Source: Cyclobacteriaceae bacterium (GTDB lineage: Bacteria > Bacteroidota > Bacteroidia > Cytophagales > Cyclobacteriaceae). From it: a DNA stretch of 64,000 bases. The stretch is from positions 1 to 64,000 of the forward strand of contig JALONI010000004.1 in the NCBI GenBank assembly GCA_025455015.1. Direction: 5' to 3'. This document shows positions 41,512-50,033 of this stretch, one piece after another (the stretch's first letter is position 1; each line of letters begins with the position of its first letter). The translations under genes and the position numbers were made by a program. A model generated the notes under the pieces. That model worked only from the letters and a program-made list of their open reading frames with translations. It was not told the DNA's origin and did not search any database.

Positions 41512-41649
41512 CTACGCGCGTACCCGTTCAGATAACTTCAGCGGGTGGACAGACTTATTCGTTACCCTGATCAGTTTTAGTGTTTCCAATTCCCGCAGCA
41601 GGCTAGCCGCCCGCTCATCGTGTGTTCGGATTTGCACTTCAAGGTACAA
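41512..41649 (-). CDS. Short ORF (45 aa), antitoxin-like or gene remnant
   Basis: TTG start: MYLEVQIRTHDERAASLLRELETLKLIRVTNKSVHPLKLSERVRA; no ATG; between dapF and secA. Confidence 0.3.
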   Translation of the reverse strand: MYLEVQIRTHDERAASLLRELETLKLIRVTNKSVHPLKLSERVRA

Positions 41650-41665
41650 ATAATTTGCCTGCCCG

Positions 41666-42445
41666 TTAACGAGATGGCAGGGTTATCGCGCCCTCAAACA
41701 CTTTCTCCGCAGGGCCGATCAAATAGATCTCGTCAAAGCCGCCCTTATCGTTGGCTTCGAAAGCCACCGAGAGTTCACCGCCCCGTGTTTTGATCGTGAC
41801 CGGAGAGGTATATCCACGAAAGTGGGCCGCCAACGCTGCGGCCGTTACGCCTGTGCCGCATGACAGCGTTTCATCTTCCACCCCGCGTTCATACGTGCGC
41901 ACGGCAATGGTGCCATCGCGTGGCTCAATAAAGTTTACATTGGTGCCTTGCGGTTGGTAGGTTGTACTGTAGCGGATGTCCCTGCCTTCGCGGTAAACGT
42001 CAACCGCCTCGGCATCGGCCACCCATTGCAAATGATGGGGCGAGCCGGTATGGATAAAAAGAGTATCACCTCCTTGCTTTACCCCGGCCACCGGGTTCAT
42101 CTTCAATTTGACCTGGCCGTGCGGCAAGAGCTCGGCTTCGTGTTCGCCATCATAGGCCAGAAAGCGCGCCCGTTCCTTTACCATGCCCAAGGCAGCGGCC
42201 ATAGCCACGGCCGCGCGACTGCCGTTGCCGCACAGGCTTTGAGAGCCATCGCTGTTGTAGTATACCAGAGAGAAATCGAGGGTGGGGTGCGTTTCAATCA
42301 GCATGAGGCCATCGGCCCCGATGCCAAACTTGCGGTGGCACAGCTTGCGTATATCCTCCACGGAAAGAACCACGTGCCCTAACCGGTTGTCGATAAGCAC
42401 AAAATCATTGCCCGTGGCCTGGTATTTATGAAAGAGGATTTTCAC
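41666..42445 (-). CDS. dapF: Diaminopimelate epimerase
   Basis: 259 aa; YQATGNDFVLIDNR, YYNSDGSQSLCGNGSRA, ETLSCGTGVTAAALA. Confidence 0.96.
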   Translation of the reverse strand: MKILFHKYQATGNDFVLIDNRLGHVVLSVEDIRKLCHRKFGIGADGLMLIETHPTLDFSLVYYNSDGSQSLCGNGSRAAVAMAAALGMVKERARFLAYDGEHEAELLPHGQVKLKMNPVAGVKQGGDTLFIHTGSPHHLQWVADAEAVDVYREGRDIRYSTTYQPQGTNVNFIEPRDGTIAVRTYERGVEDETLSCGTGVTAAALAAHFRGYTSPVTIKTRGGELSVAFEANDKGGFDEIYLIGPAEKVFEGAITLPSR

Positions 42446-42448
42446 GCG

Positions 42449-42637
42449 TTATTTTACTTCCTCGTAGTCCACATACTCCCCCCCTTTGATGCTGCCCGGC
42501 CGGGGCTTGGCGGTGGGGGGCGGGTTGATCGGTGGCTGTTGACGCATCTGCGAGGCGGCACCGGCCCGGAAGAACAGTTTCCCGATTTTGTAAATGCCGT
42601 ATACTACCAGCGTAACAATCAGCAAAAAGCGGAACAT
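42449..42637 (-). CDS. DUF4834-like small membrane protein
   Basis: 62 aa from MFRFLLIVTLVVYGIYKIGKLFFR...PPPTAKPRPGSIKGGEYVDYEEVK. Confidence 0.65.
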   Translation of the reverse strand: MFRFLLIVTLVVYGIYKIGKLFFRAGAASQMRQQPPINPPPTAKPRPGSIKGGEYVDYEEVK

Positions 42638-42769
42638 GGAATTGTTTTTTGGGACAACAAAAGTACGCAAATAATGGTTTGCCGTGCCCCCGAACGGTGA
42701 ACGAACCGATGTAAGGAAAACTTGCAAAATGATGCGGGCAGCCGCGGGGAGCCGAATATATTTGTCCCT

Positions 42770-44398
42770 GTGAAGTTGGCCTCCCTTCAAAAAACCGGCC
42801 CACCGTGGTGGACATGGGTCTTGCCGTTGCTCCTTTTTCAGTTGGCAACATGGATCTCGTCCAGTTTCAAAACACCTTCGGGCTCCTCGGTCATGTACCT
42901 GACCATGGCTTTTGGCATTTTGATGGTAAACTGGTGGGGCCCCCGGGTGGCGCTAATGCTGGCGGTGAGCACGTGGCTGAACATGCTCCAGTTCAACATG
43001 GCTTTTACCGCGTGGAATTTGTTTACCTCGTTGCGCGGGCCCATCAGCCTGGCGATTTCCTGGGGCGTATTCCGGTGGTTGCTGCGGGGCGATACGCGCC
43101 TGCCCTCCATTAACCAATTGATTGCGTTTGTGGCGTTTGGCATTTTTTTGCCCTTGACGTTTAATGCGTCCTTTAAGTTTGTGCAAGTGATAGACGACCC
43201 CCAGCGCTGGATCATTTTTTTGTCGTTCTGGCTGCCGGATGTGCTCACCAACCTGGCCTTTACCGTGCCGGTCATGATCTTGGTGAGCCCGTGGCTGCTG
43301 GCGCGCGATTGGGTGCTAAAGCCGCCCGCGCGGGAGTTGACACCCATCCCTGCGTACCCCGGGCGCTGGTATGAGTTGGTGTTGTTATGCGCCATCTCGT
43401 TGGTGCTGCATGTGTTCCTTTCGTTTGAGCGCTTTTGGTTTTTGTTTGGAGTGTTTTCCATCTATGCCTCCATCCGGTTTGGGTTGCGCATCGTAAGCTT
43501 TTTCAACTTTTACATTTTTGCGATATCCTACATCCTGCCGGTTTTCTTGAAAGAGCAAGAGCCGTATCAGATGGCGAAATTCTATGACATCCATTTGGGC
43601 ATGTGCTTGTTGTTTATCTTTTCGCTGGTTACGGCCCGCATTATGAAAGACGTGCGCGCTGCACGGGAGCAACTGGCCCGCCAAAACCACCAGCTAGAGG
43701 AAGCCATCCAAAACTTACAGCAGACCAATACCGAATTGGACCGGTTTGTCTACAGTGTATCGCACGACTTAAGTGCACCGCTCAAGTCCGTAAAGGGATT
43801 GGTGCACTTGAGCAAAATGGAGGGCGACCCATCCGCCTTGCCGCTTTATTTGGAAAAAATAGATGTGAGCGTAAACAAACTGGAGGAGTTTATCCGCGAG
43901 GTGTTGGATTATGCACGTAGCAAGCGAAAGGATGTGGTGACCGAACAAGTGTCGCTAAGCCAACTGACCCACGAAATTCTGGATCACATCAAGTACCTTG
44001 ATAACTTTAAGTCGATTGAAATTACCACGCGCTGGGAGGTGGAAACGGTGGTCACGGACCGCACGCGGTTGAAGATCATCCTCAATAACCTGATTGCCAA
44101 CGCGGTCAAGTACCATCCCGTGCGCGAACGTGAGAAACCCGTCATTCACATCAGCAGTCGCCAAACGGCCGAGGGACTATGCATTGAGGTGGCCGACAAT
44201 GGAGCTGGCATCGCACCCGAAATACGCGACCGGATATTTGATATGTTTTTTCGCGGAGCAGCCGATGTTTCCGGATCGGGATTGGGCCTTTACATTGCCC
44301 GTGAAGCGGCCGACAAGATACGCGCCAAAATTACCGTGGCTTCGCATGTGGGCGAGGGCTCTACATTCTCGATTCACGTATCCTCGCTGCGAGCCTGA
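42770..44398 (+). CDS. Sensor histidine kinase with MASE1-like membrane domain
   Basis: DHp FVYSVSHDLSAPLKSVKGLVHL, N/G boxes NNLIANAVKYH, DNGAGIAPEIRDRIFDMFFRG, GSGLGLYIAREAADK; GTG 42770 preferred. Confidence 0.88.
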   Translation: MKLASLQKTGPPWWTWVLPLLLFQLATWISSSFKTPSGSSVMYLTMAFGILMVNWWGPRVALMLAVSTWLNMLQFNMAFTAWNLFTSLRGPISLAISWGVFRWLLRGDTRLPSINQLIAFVAFGIFLPLTFNASFKFVQVIDDPQRWIIFLSFWLPDVLTNLAFTVPVMILVSPWLLARDWVLKPPARELTPIPAYPGRWYELVLLCAISLVLHVFLSFERFWFLFGVFSIYASIRFGLRIVSFFNFYIFAISYILPVFLKEQEPYQMAKFYDIHLGMCLLFIFSLVTARIMKDVRAAREQLARQNHQLEEAIQNLQQTNTELDRFVYSVSHDLSAPLKSVKGLVHLSKMEGDPSALPLYLEKIDVSVNKLEEFIREVLDYARSKRKDVVTEQVSLSQLTHEILDHIKYLDNFKSIEITTRWEVETVVTDRTRLKIILNNLIANAVKYHPVREREKPVIHISSRQTAEGLCIEVADNGAGIAPEIRDRIFDMFFRGAADVSGSGLGLYIAREAADKIRAKITVASHVGEGSTFSIHVSSLRA

Positions 44399-44754
44399 CT
44401 ATGCGCCCCATCGCCCACTACACGTTGAAACTCCTGTTTCTTGATGGGTTTTGTCAGGAATTCATTGGCTCCGGCAAGCAGTGCTTCGTTGCGTTCGTTG
44501 AGCATGGTGGAGGCGGACAAGGCAATGATGGGCGTGGAGACGCCATTTTTTCGCAACGATCGAATAGCATCGAGCCCGCTAAAGTGAGGCATGTGTATAT
44601 CCATCAAAATCATGTCAAAAGACTGTTGCCCCGCCAGTCGCAAGGCCTCCAAGCCATCAGTGGCTACGGCTGTGGTCAGCCCCATGTCTGTGGCGAGTTC
44701 TTGCAAAATGGCCGCGCTTAACAAATCATCTTCCGCAATCAACAGTTTTTTCAC
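44374..44754 (-). CDS. Single-domain response regulator
   Basis: 126 aa; KLLIAEDDLLSAAILQELA, FDMILMDIHMPHFSGLDAIRSL, FLTKPIKKQEF. Confidence 0.93.
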   Translation of the reverse strand: MKKLLIAEDDLLSAAILQELATDMGLTTAVATDGLEALRLAGQQSFDMILMDIHMPHFSGLDAIRSLRKNGVSTPIIALSASTMLNERNEALLAGANEFLTKPIKKQEFQRVVGDGAHSQARSEDT

Positions 44755-44793
44755 GTATTTACTTTTGCCGACATTAAACTAAGAAGCGTTTGC

Positions 44794-46104
44794 ATGGAAA
44801 CCAAATCCACCAGCCACGAAGTAAGCTCGAACGGAAGCACAAGAGTGATTCAGCGACTGGGTTGGTACATGATGGCCGTTTCGGTGGTGCTGGTGGCAGG
44901 GCTGTATTTTTTAAAGGTCGATCACTGGTATTACATTCTTCCGGCCTTTCCCGTGTTTGGCCTGGTACTTTGGATCAACAGCAGCCGCCATTATTTGCTG
45001 GCAAGGAATATTTTGATCATTGGCTCTTTTTTACTGTTTGTTTTTTGGGCTTTCACCCATAGACGAACCGGGGCCGAGTACGGCCTGATTGCGGTGTTTT
45101 GCTCCATACCGATGGTTTGCAAAGAAACGCGCCTGCTCATCATCGGTCTGGTGGTGGTCATGGTTACCTTGGTTGTCTACTTCTTGGTAGACCGCCTAAC
45201 CCCGTTTGTCCCGAACCCCACCATCAATTACCCATTGCTTTCCACGGCCGTGTTGGTAATGGCAGGCGGAAACGTATTTGTGCAGATTTTGCTTTACCGC
45301 AATACGCTGGTCAGATACATGAGCGCTATCAAGGAAAAAAACAGGGAGTTGGATCAAGTGTTGGAAGAAAAACGCCATACCCAAGTTGAGTTGGAGACGA
45401 GCAATGAGCAACTGCGTGCACTGACCACCCAATTGAATTGGATTGTCAAGCAAAAAACGCGTGAGCTGCAAACGTATATTGACGCCATCAATGTAAACAT
45501 TTACTCGAGTATTGTTGATCTGGACGGCAAGATCATGAAGGCCAACGCCCCGCTGCTGGAGGCTACCGGGTATGATTCGGACGAACTAATGGGACAAAGC
45601 TATCGGCTGTTCCATAGCCAAGAGCTGTCCGAACGTCAATATGCCCGTTTTGAGAGCAGCATCCGTCAGGGCACTGTGTGGCGGGGAGAAGTCAAGTACC
45701 GGACCAAGAGCAACGGATTTTTCTGGGGCGATCAAGTGGTCATCCCGATGCGAAATGCCGCCAATGAAATTTCGTATTTTCTCACGCTCGGATTGCCCAT
45801 TACCGAGCGCAAGGTGAACGAAGAAATGCGGAACAAGACCCTGTCCCTCCTACAGAAGCTCGCTTTCGAGACCTCGCACAACGTGCGCGGGCCAATTGCC
45901 CGCCTGCTGGGCTTGGTGAGTTTGATACAAAACAAAATGGTGGACGCGCAGGAAATCCAATACGTAATGAAGCAACTGGCCAATACGACCCATGAATTGA
46001 ACTTGGTGACAAGCGGGTTTGTCGAATTCTTGAATACACACCGCGACCTGCTCAATCAGCAGGGCGAAACGGGCTCAACACCCGAGCAAAAATTATCGAG
46101 ATGA
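44794..46104 (+). CDS. Membrane PAS-domain protein with DHp but no HATPase domain
   Basis: 436 aa; multi-TM N-term, PAS (SSIVDLDGKIMKANAPLLEATGYDSDELMGQSYRLFHS), ends after FETSHNVRGPIARLLGLVSLI... Confidence 0.85.
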   Translation: METKSTSHEVSSNGSTRVIQRLGWYMMAVSVVLVAGLYFLKVDHWYYILPAFPVFGLVLWINSSRHYLLARNILIIGSFLLFVFWAFTHRRTGAEYGLIAVFCSIPMVCKETRLLIIGLVVVMVTLVVYFLVDRLTPFVPNPTINYPLLSTAVLVMAGGNVFVQILLYRNTLVRYMSAIKEKNRELDQVLEEKRHTQVELETSNEQLRALTTQLNWIVKQKTRELQTYIDAINVNIYSSIVDLDGKIMKANAPLLEATGYDSDELMGQSYRLFHSQELSERQYARFESSIRQGTVWRGEVKYRTKSNGFFWGDQVVIPMRNAANEISYFLTLGLPITERKVNEEMRNKTLSLLQKLAFETSHNVRGPIARLLGLVSLIQNKMVDAQEIQYVMKQLANTTHELNLVTSGFVEFLNTHRDLLNQQGETGSTPEQKLSR

Positions 46105-46716
46105 AATCCGTTGCGCAACCTTCTGCAATTCTTCTTGCAAAATAGTATGCGGCCGTCCCGGGTAAATCTGGAGGTCAACTTTTGCCCCCATCGCCTCCAA
46201 TTGATTCTTTGATTGTTCGCTGCGTAGCAGCGGCACATGTGGATCATTCGGGCTGTTGGTCATCAACACGCGGGTGCCCGCAAAGTCGCCCGCATAGTTT
46301 TCGGTGTAGAGTTTATCGCCAATCAATCCCCCCGTCAACGCCATCACGCCTCCCCACGCGCGGGCGTGCCGTGTGGCAAACTCCAACGTGAGGCAGGCGC
46401 CTTGCGAAAAGCCGAGCAGATAGATGTGGGAAGAAGCGATGCCCGTTTTTTCGATGTCGGTTACAATGCCGGCTACCAACTGCAATGCACTGCTGAGCCA
46501 CGGTTCGTTTTGGGCGGGCGGGGCCAGAAAGCTGTAAGGATACCACGTACAGTTGGTGGCTTGTGGCGCCACGACATAAAAATCTTCTACCGGCAAATAG
46601 CTGCGCAGCGAAAGGATGTCTTCGGCAGATGCCCCGCGACCGTGCAGCATGATCAGGGCCTTCTTTGCCTGCGCCAGCGGCTTGCCCGCTTCCACGAGTT
46701 GTTTTGTGTGTTCCAT
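46093..46716 (-). CDS. Alpha/beta hydrolase, phospholipase/carboxylesterase family (MhqD-like)
   Basis: 207 aa; ALIMLHGRGASAEDILSL, IYLLGFSQGACLTLEFA, SPNDPHVP. Confidence 0.85.
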   Translation of the reverse strand: MEHTKQLVEAGKPLAQAKKALIMLHGRGASAEDILSLRSYLPVEDFYVVAPQATNCTWYPYSFLAPPAQNEPWLSSALQLVAGIVTDIEKTGIASSHIYLLGFSQGACLTLEFATRHARAWGGVMALTGGLIGDKLYTENYAGDFAGTRVLMTNSPNDPHVPLLRSEQSKNQLEAMGAKVDLQIYPGRPHTILQEELQKVAQRISSR

Positions 46717-46724
46717 CTTTTTTG

Positions 46725-46793
46725 GTGAGCCCCTCTCGCCCGGAGAAAGGCTTGGTTTTTTTAAGCCCCTCTCCTGTGGAGAGGGGTCGGGGT
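46725..46793. repeat. Intergenic GC-rich inverted repeat (CCCCTCTCC-tgt-GGAGAGGGG) with a degenerate second unit
   Basis: Perfect 9-bp stem at 46766-46774/46778-46786; related unit GCCCCTCTCGCCCGGAGAAAGG just upstream. Confidence 0.75.
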
Positions 46794-46797
46794 GAAG

Positions 46798-47757
46798 TCA
46801 ATCATTAAACTTATCCGTCTGCAACACAATCGGCTGTAGTCCTTTTTCAATCTGATCGCGCGAAGGTTCATACCACTCGGGCAACTTCAGGCTCTCGCCC
46901 AGTTTCGATGGATGCTCATCGACAGCAAAGCCCGGAGGGTTGGTGGCCACTTCAAACAGAATACCGCCCGGTTCGCGGAAGTAAATGCTGTGAAAATACT
47001 GGCGGTCAAGCACGGGCGTCACGTTGTATCCTTTGCTCAACAATTTTTCGCGCACCTCCAACTGGGTGGCGTCATCGGGTGTGGCAAACGCCAGGTGGTG
47101 AATGGTGCCGCTGCCGCCCAGGCCGCGCATGGCATCGGGTGAGCAGACCACATCCACAAAATCTCCTGGCTGTTGGCTGGCCGAGTAACGGAAACGATTT
47201 CCTTTTTCCGCAACCAGCTTGTGGTCCATCCCCTCCAGCAGCAATGCGGCTGTGCGTTCATAACCCTCTTCCGAAAGCTCTACGCCATAAAATCCTTTCA
47301 CGGCATGCTCCAGCGGAATCTGTCCGTATGAAAAGCCCGGGCGCGAGTCGTTGCTGTTGAACACCAATTCCAACCCCAGGCCGTGCGCATCCTCAAAGTA
47401 GATGAACAACTCGCTGTCGAAGCGTTGCTGGGGCTCGGTGTGTTTGATGTTGAATTTCTTGAGTCGTGCGAGCCAGTAGTCGAGACTATTGGCGGGTACG
47501 GAGAATGACGTAACAGTCATCTGGCCTTTGCCGTGGCGGCCGCGCACCAATCCCGCGTAGGGGAAGAACGTCATGATGGTGCCGGGTGCTCCTGTTTCGT
47601 TGCCATAATATAGATGGTACACATCGGGCGCATCGAAGTTGATAGTTTTCTTTACCATGCGCAGGCCGAGGATGCCGGCATAGAAGTCGAGATTTTTTTG
47701 GGCATCGTCTGCCAGTGCCGTGACGTGGTGGATGCCGGTGATCAGGGATTTGCTCAT
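46798..47757 (-). CDS. VOC-family ring-cleaving dioxygenase (MhqO-like)
   Basis: 319 aa; GIHHVTALADDAQKNLDFYAGILGLRMVKKTINFDAPDVYHLYYGNETGAPGTIMTFFP. Confidence 0.92.
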   Translation of the reverse strand: MSKSLITGIHHVTALADDAQKNLDFYAGILGLRMVKKTINFDAPDVYHLYYGNETGAPGTIMTFFPYAGLVRGRHGKGQMTVTSFSVPANSLDYWLARLKKFNIKHTEPQQRFDSELFIYFEDAHGLGLELVFNSNDSRPGFSYGQIPLEHAVKGFYGVELSEEGYERTAALLLEGMDHKLVAEKGNRFRYSASQQPGDFVDVVCSPDAMRGLGGSGTIHHLAFATPDDATQLEVREKLLSKGYNVTPVLDRQYFHSIYFREPGGILFEVATNPPGFAVDEHPSKLGESLKLPEWYEPSRDQIEKGLQPIVLQTDKFND

Positions 47758-48053
47758 AATTCAGTTACGTTTTCAATCGTGTAGATTTTTATTTTCGCTT
47801 GGGCGGATAGCATCGGTTTTACTTTTTCCATGAACTCGTTGAAGTACCACTGGCTTACGTGAAAGTCGATGGCCGCCTGATCAGTCCATTCTTCAAAGAA
47901 CAAAAACCGGTTGGGCTCCATATGGCTTTCGTTGAACGTGTAGCTGATGTAGCCCGTTTCTTTTTGCGAGTGGGGCGCGATCCACAAGCACAGATCGATG
48001 AAATCCTTGCGGAATTCGGATTTGATGTACCAGTGGCCTGCAATTACTTTCAT
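47754..48053 (-). CDS. Antibiotic biosynthesis monooxygenase/quinol monooxygenase-like (ABM domain)
   Basis: 99 aa; GHWYIKSEFRKDFIDLC...FLFFEEWTDQAAIDFHVSQWYFNEF; 4-nt overlap with the dioxygenase. Confidence 0.85.
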   Translation of the reverse strand: MKVIAGHWYIKSEFRKDFIDLCLWIAPHSQKETGYISYTFNESHMEPNRFLFFEEWTDQAAIDFHVSQWYFNEFMEKVKPMLSAQAKIKIYTIENVTEL

Positions 48054-48120
48054 GGGTTTCGTATTGGTTGCTTTCCGTTTTTCGATTTTCGCTACTGTTT
48101 CAACCGGTTACCCAACCGCT

Positions 48121-48160
48121 TCGTTGTCCAGTTTGTTCGTCAGTTTTTGTAAAAAGTTCG
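48121..48160 (-). promoter_or_regulatory. Conserved 40-bp upstream element, copy A
   Basis: CGAACTTTTTACAAAAACTGACGAACAAACTGGACAACGA; 32/40 identical to copy B; CGAAC half-sites 21 bp apart. Confidence 0.6.
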
Positions 48161-48182
48161 CCTACTGAGGGTTTCGGGATTT

Positions 48183-48530
48183 TCATAGCTTAATAAACAA
48201 CGACTGCCGTTTCTGCGCGATCACATTTCGTGTTCGATGGCCCTTGCCGGTGGTGTCTTCCACCAGCAAAACATCGCCCCCTTTAAACTGTCTTTTTTCG
48301 CCCAAACTTGTTTCAATTTCGATTTCGCCATCCAGCAGCACGATAAACTGCCGGGCCGGAGCGGTGTGAAAGTCCCAATCATAGCCGGGTTCGTTTTCGC
48401 GGAAGATCATTTCTTGCACCGCCACCGCCTGCGACAAGCGGCCCACCATGCCCTGATCGGTAAGTCCTACCTCCACTTCTTCAAAGTGACTGTCTCCGTT
48501 GCCATCTGCAAAAATGCGTGTGTATTTCAT
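48183..48530 (-). CDS. Cupin-like protein
   Basis: 115 aa; DWDFHTAPARQFIVLLDGEIEIETSLGEKRQFKGGDVLLVEDTTGKGHRT. Confidence 0.75.
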   Translation of the reverse strand: MKYTRIFADGNGDSHFEEVEVGLTDQGMVGRLSQAVAVQEMIFRENEPGYDWDFHTAPARQFIVLLDGEIEIETSLGEKRQFKGGDVLLVEDTTGKGHRTRNVIAQKRQSLFIKL

Positions 48531-48832
48531 CTTCGGATCGCCAATTTCCGGGCCAGTTCCTCTGAGAGAGGTTCGCTGTAGGCACCATAGGCATTGACGA
48601 GCACGCCCTTCAGCTTGTGTTTGGCAGACGAGATGGCATACAAAATCATTTCGTCATCTGGGTCGGTGCTACCCTCAAAACGATATACTTTATCGATGTA
48701 CAGTTCCTCCGGTTCGATGCGGGTATTTGCTCCCCGGCATTCAAGACACGTTTCGGCAAGATTGAAATCTTCCGTATAACCTTCTTTGCGCAGGGCGTCA
48801 ATCGCTTCGGTAAGGGTGTCAAAAGTTTGCAT
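48527..48832 (-). CDS. Small conserved protein (often annotated phosphoribosylpyrophosphate synthetase)
   Basis: 101 aa from MQTFDTLTEAIDALRKEGYTEDFNL; ATGA overlap with the cupin gene. Confidence 0.65.
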   Translation of the reverse strand: MQTFDTLTEAIDALRKEGYTEDFNLAETCLECRGANTRIEPEELYIDKVYRFEGSTDPDDEMILYAISSAKHKLKGVLVNAYGAYSEPLSEELARKLAIRR

Positions 48833-48845
48833 GGCGGTTGTTTGG

Positions 48846-49547
48846 TTAGGTTTTTTTGGAAAGGAGATAGTGTACCACTTTTTCCTGACGCAAGCCCACT
48901 TGATTTGCGATGTGCTCACCAATTTCCTCCGGAGTGTACCAGTCGGGTTGCCCATGCCCATGTTTGAGCCGATCGCGCGTTTTCATGGGTCCTAAAATCA
49001 GCTCGAATACCTGCATACCCGTTTTATCCACTTCCTTGGCCAATGTTTGGATGAGTGACTTCTGTGCTGCGGCCGCCATGGCAACCGGGCCGGCCATGGG
49101 GTAGGGTTCATCGGCACTAAAGCCGTTGATGTGGAAGTAATACCCTTCCGTTGGATTCAACAATGGCACCAACGTTTTGATGGCAAAGAAATGGGATGTG
49201 AGGTTGTCGTTGAGAATCCGTTGCCATTGTTCGGTAGGATAACTATACACAGGCGCCCCCTGATGCCATCCACCCAACGAGGCCACCGCGATGTCTATCT
49301 GCTTCCACTCCTTTTGAAGAAATGCCGCCAGTTGCTGACCGGCCGCTTCGGTGTCGACCGAGCCGAGGTGCGTCACCAGCTTGCCGGTGTGTACATCGCT
49401 TACGTACTCGCGAAGGCGGTCGATTTTATGCGCACTGCGGGTAGGCACCACTACGGTGGCTCCCTCGCGCAGCAGCGTTTTTACAATTCCTTCGCCTACG
49501 CCACCTGCTCCGCCCAGCACCACGGCTGTTTTCCCTTGTAGTTTCAT
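48846..49547 (-). CDS. SDR-family oxidoreductase
   Basis: 233 aa; KTAVVLGGAGGVGEGIVKTLLREGATVVVPTRS. Confidence 0.88.
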   Translation of the reverse strand: MKLQGKTAVVLGGAGGVGEGIVKTLLREGATVVVPTRSAHKIDRLREYVSDVHTGKLVTHLGSVDTEAAGQQLAAFLQKEWKQIDIAVASLGGWHQGAPVYSYPTEQWQRILNDNLTSHFFAIKTLVPLLNPTEGYYFHINGFSADEPYPMAGPVAMAAAAQKSLIQTLAKEVDKTGMQVFELILGPMKTRDRLKHGHGQPDWYTPEEIGEHIANQVGLRQEKVVHYLLSKKT

Positions 49548-49551
49548 CAGA

Positions 49552-50028
49552 CTAGTGGGTTAAATGCGCCCGCAGCATCCACGCCATCTTCTCGTGTGCT
49601 TCCATCAGCCCGGTAATGAAGTCGCTCGTACCTGCATCCTGGTAGTCGGTGGCAAACCGGTTTATGTTTTCGCGCAGGTACATGATCACCTGCTCGTGGT
49701 CGGTGAGCAACTCTTTGATCAGTCCGGCACTGTTGTTTTTCTCGCGGGTTGCTTCCGTCAGGTGCGTGAGCGACAGATAACTTTTCAGCGTAGCCGGGGC
49801 AAAATGACCGATTGCGCGGATGCGCTCCGCCACATCGTCCATCATCTCGTCCAACTGTTCGTATTGGCTTTCAAAAAATTTGTGCATGGCATGAAAGTCG
49901 GGGCCTTCCACGTTCCAATGCGCATGTCGCGTTTTGGTGTAGAGCACGAACTCATCGGCCAGCAGTTTGGCCAGCGCCTCGGCTACCTTTTGCCGGTTGC
50001 TTTCCGAAATCCCAATTTGTGTTTGCAT
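49552..50028 (-). CDS. dps: Dps-family DNA starvation/ferritin-like protein (copy 1)
   Basis: 158 aa; KTRHAHWNVEGPDFHAMHKFFESQYEQLDEMMDDVAERIRAIG. Confidence 0.93.
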   Translation of the reverse strand: MQTQIGISESNRQKVAEALAKLLADEFVLYTKTRHAHWNVEGPDFHAMHKFFESQYEQLDEMMDDVAERIRAIGHFAPATLKSYLSLTHLTEATREKNNSAGLIKELLTDHEQVIMYLRENINRFATDYQDAGTSDFITGLMEAHEKMAWMLRAHLTH

Positions 50029-50033
50029 GGTGA

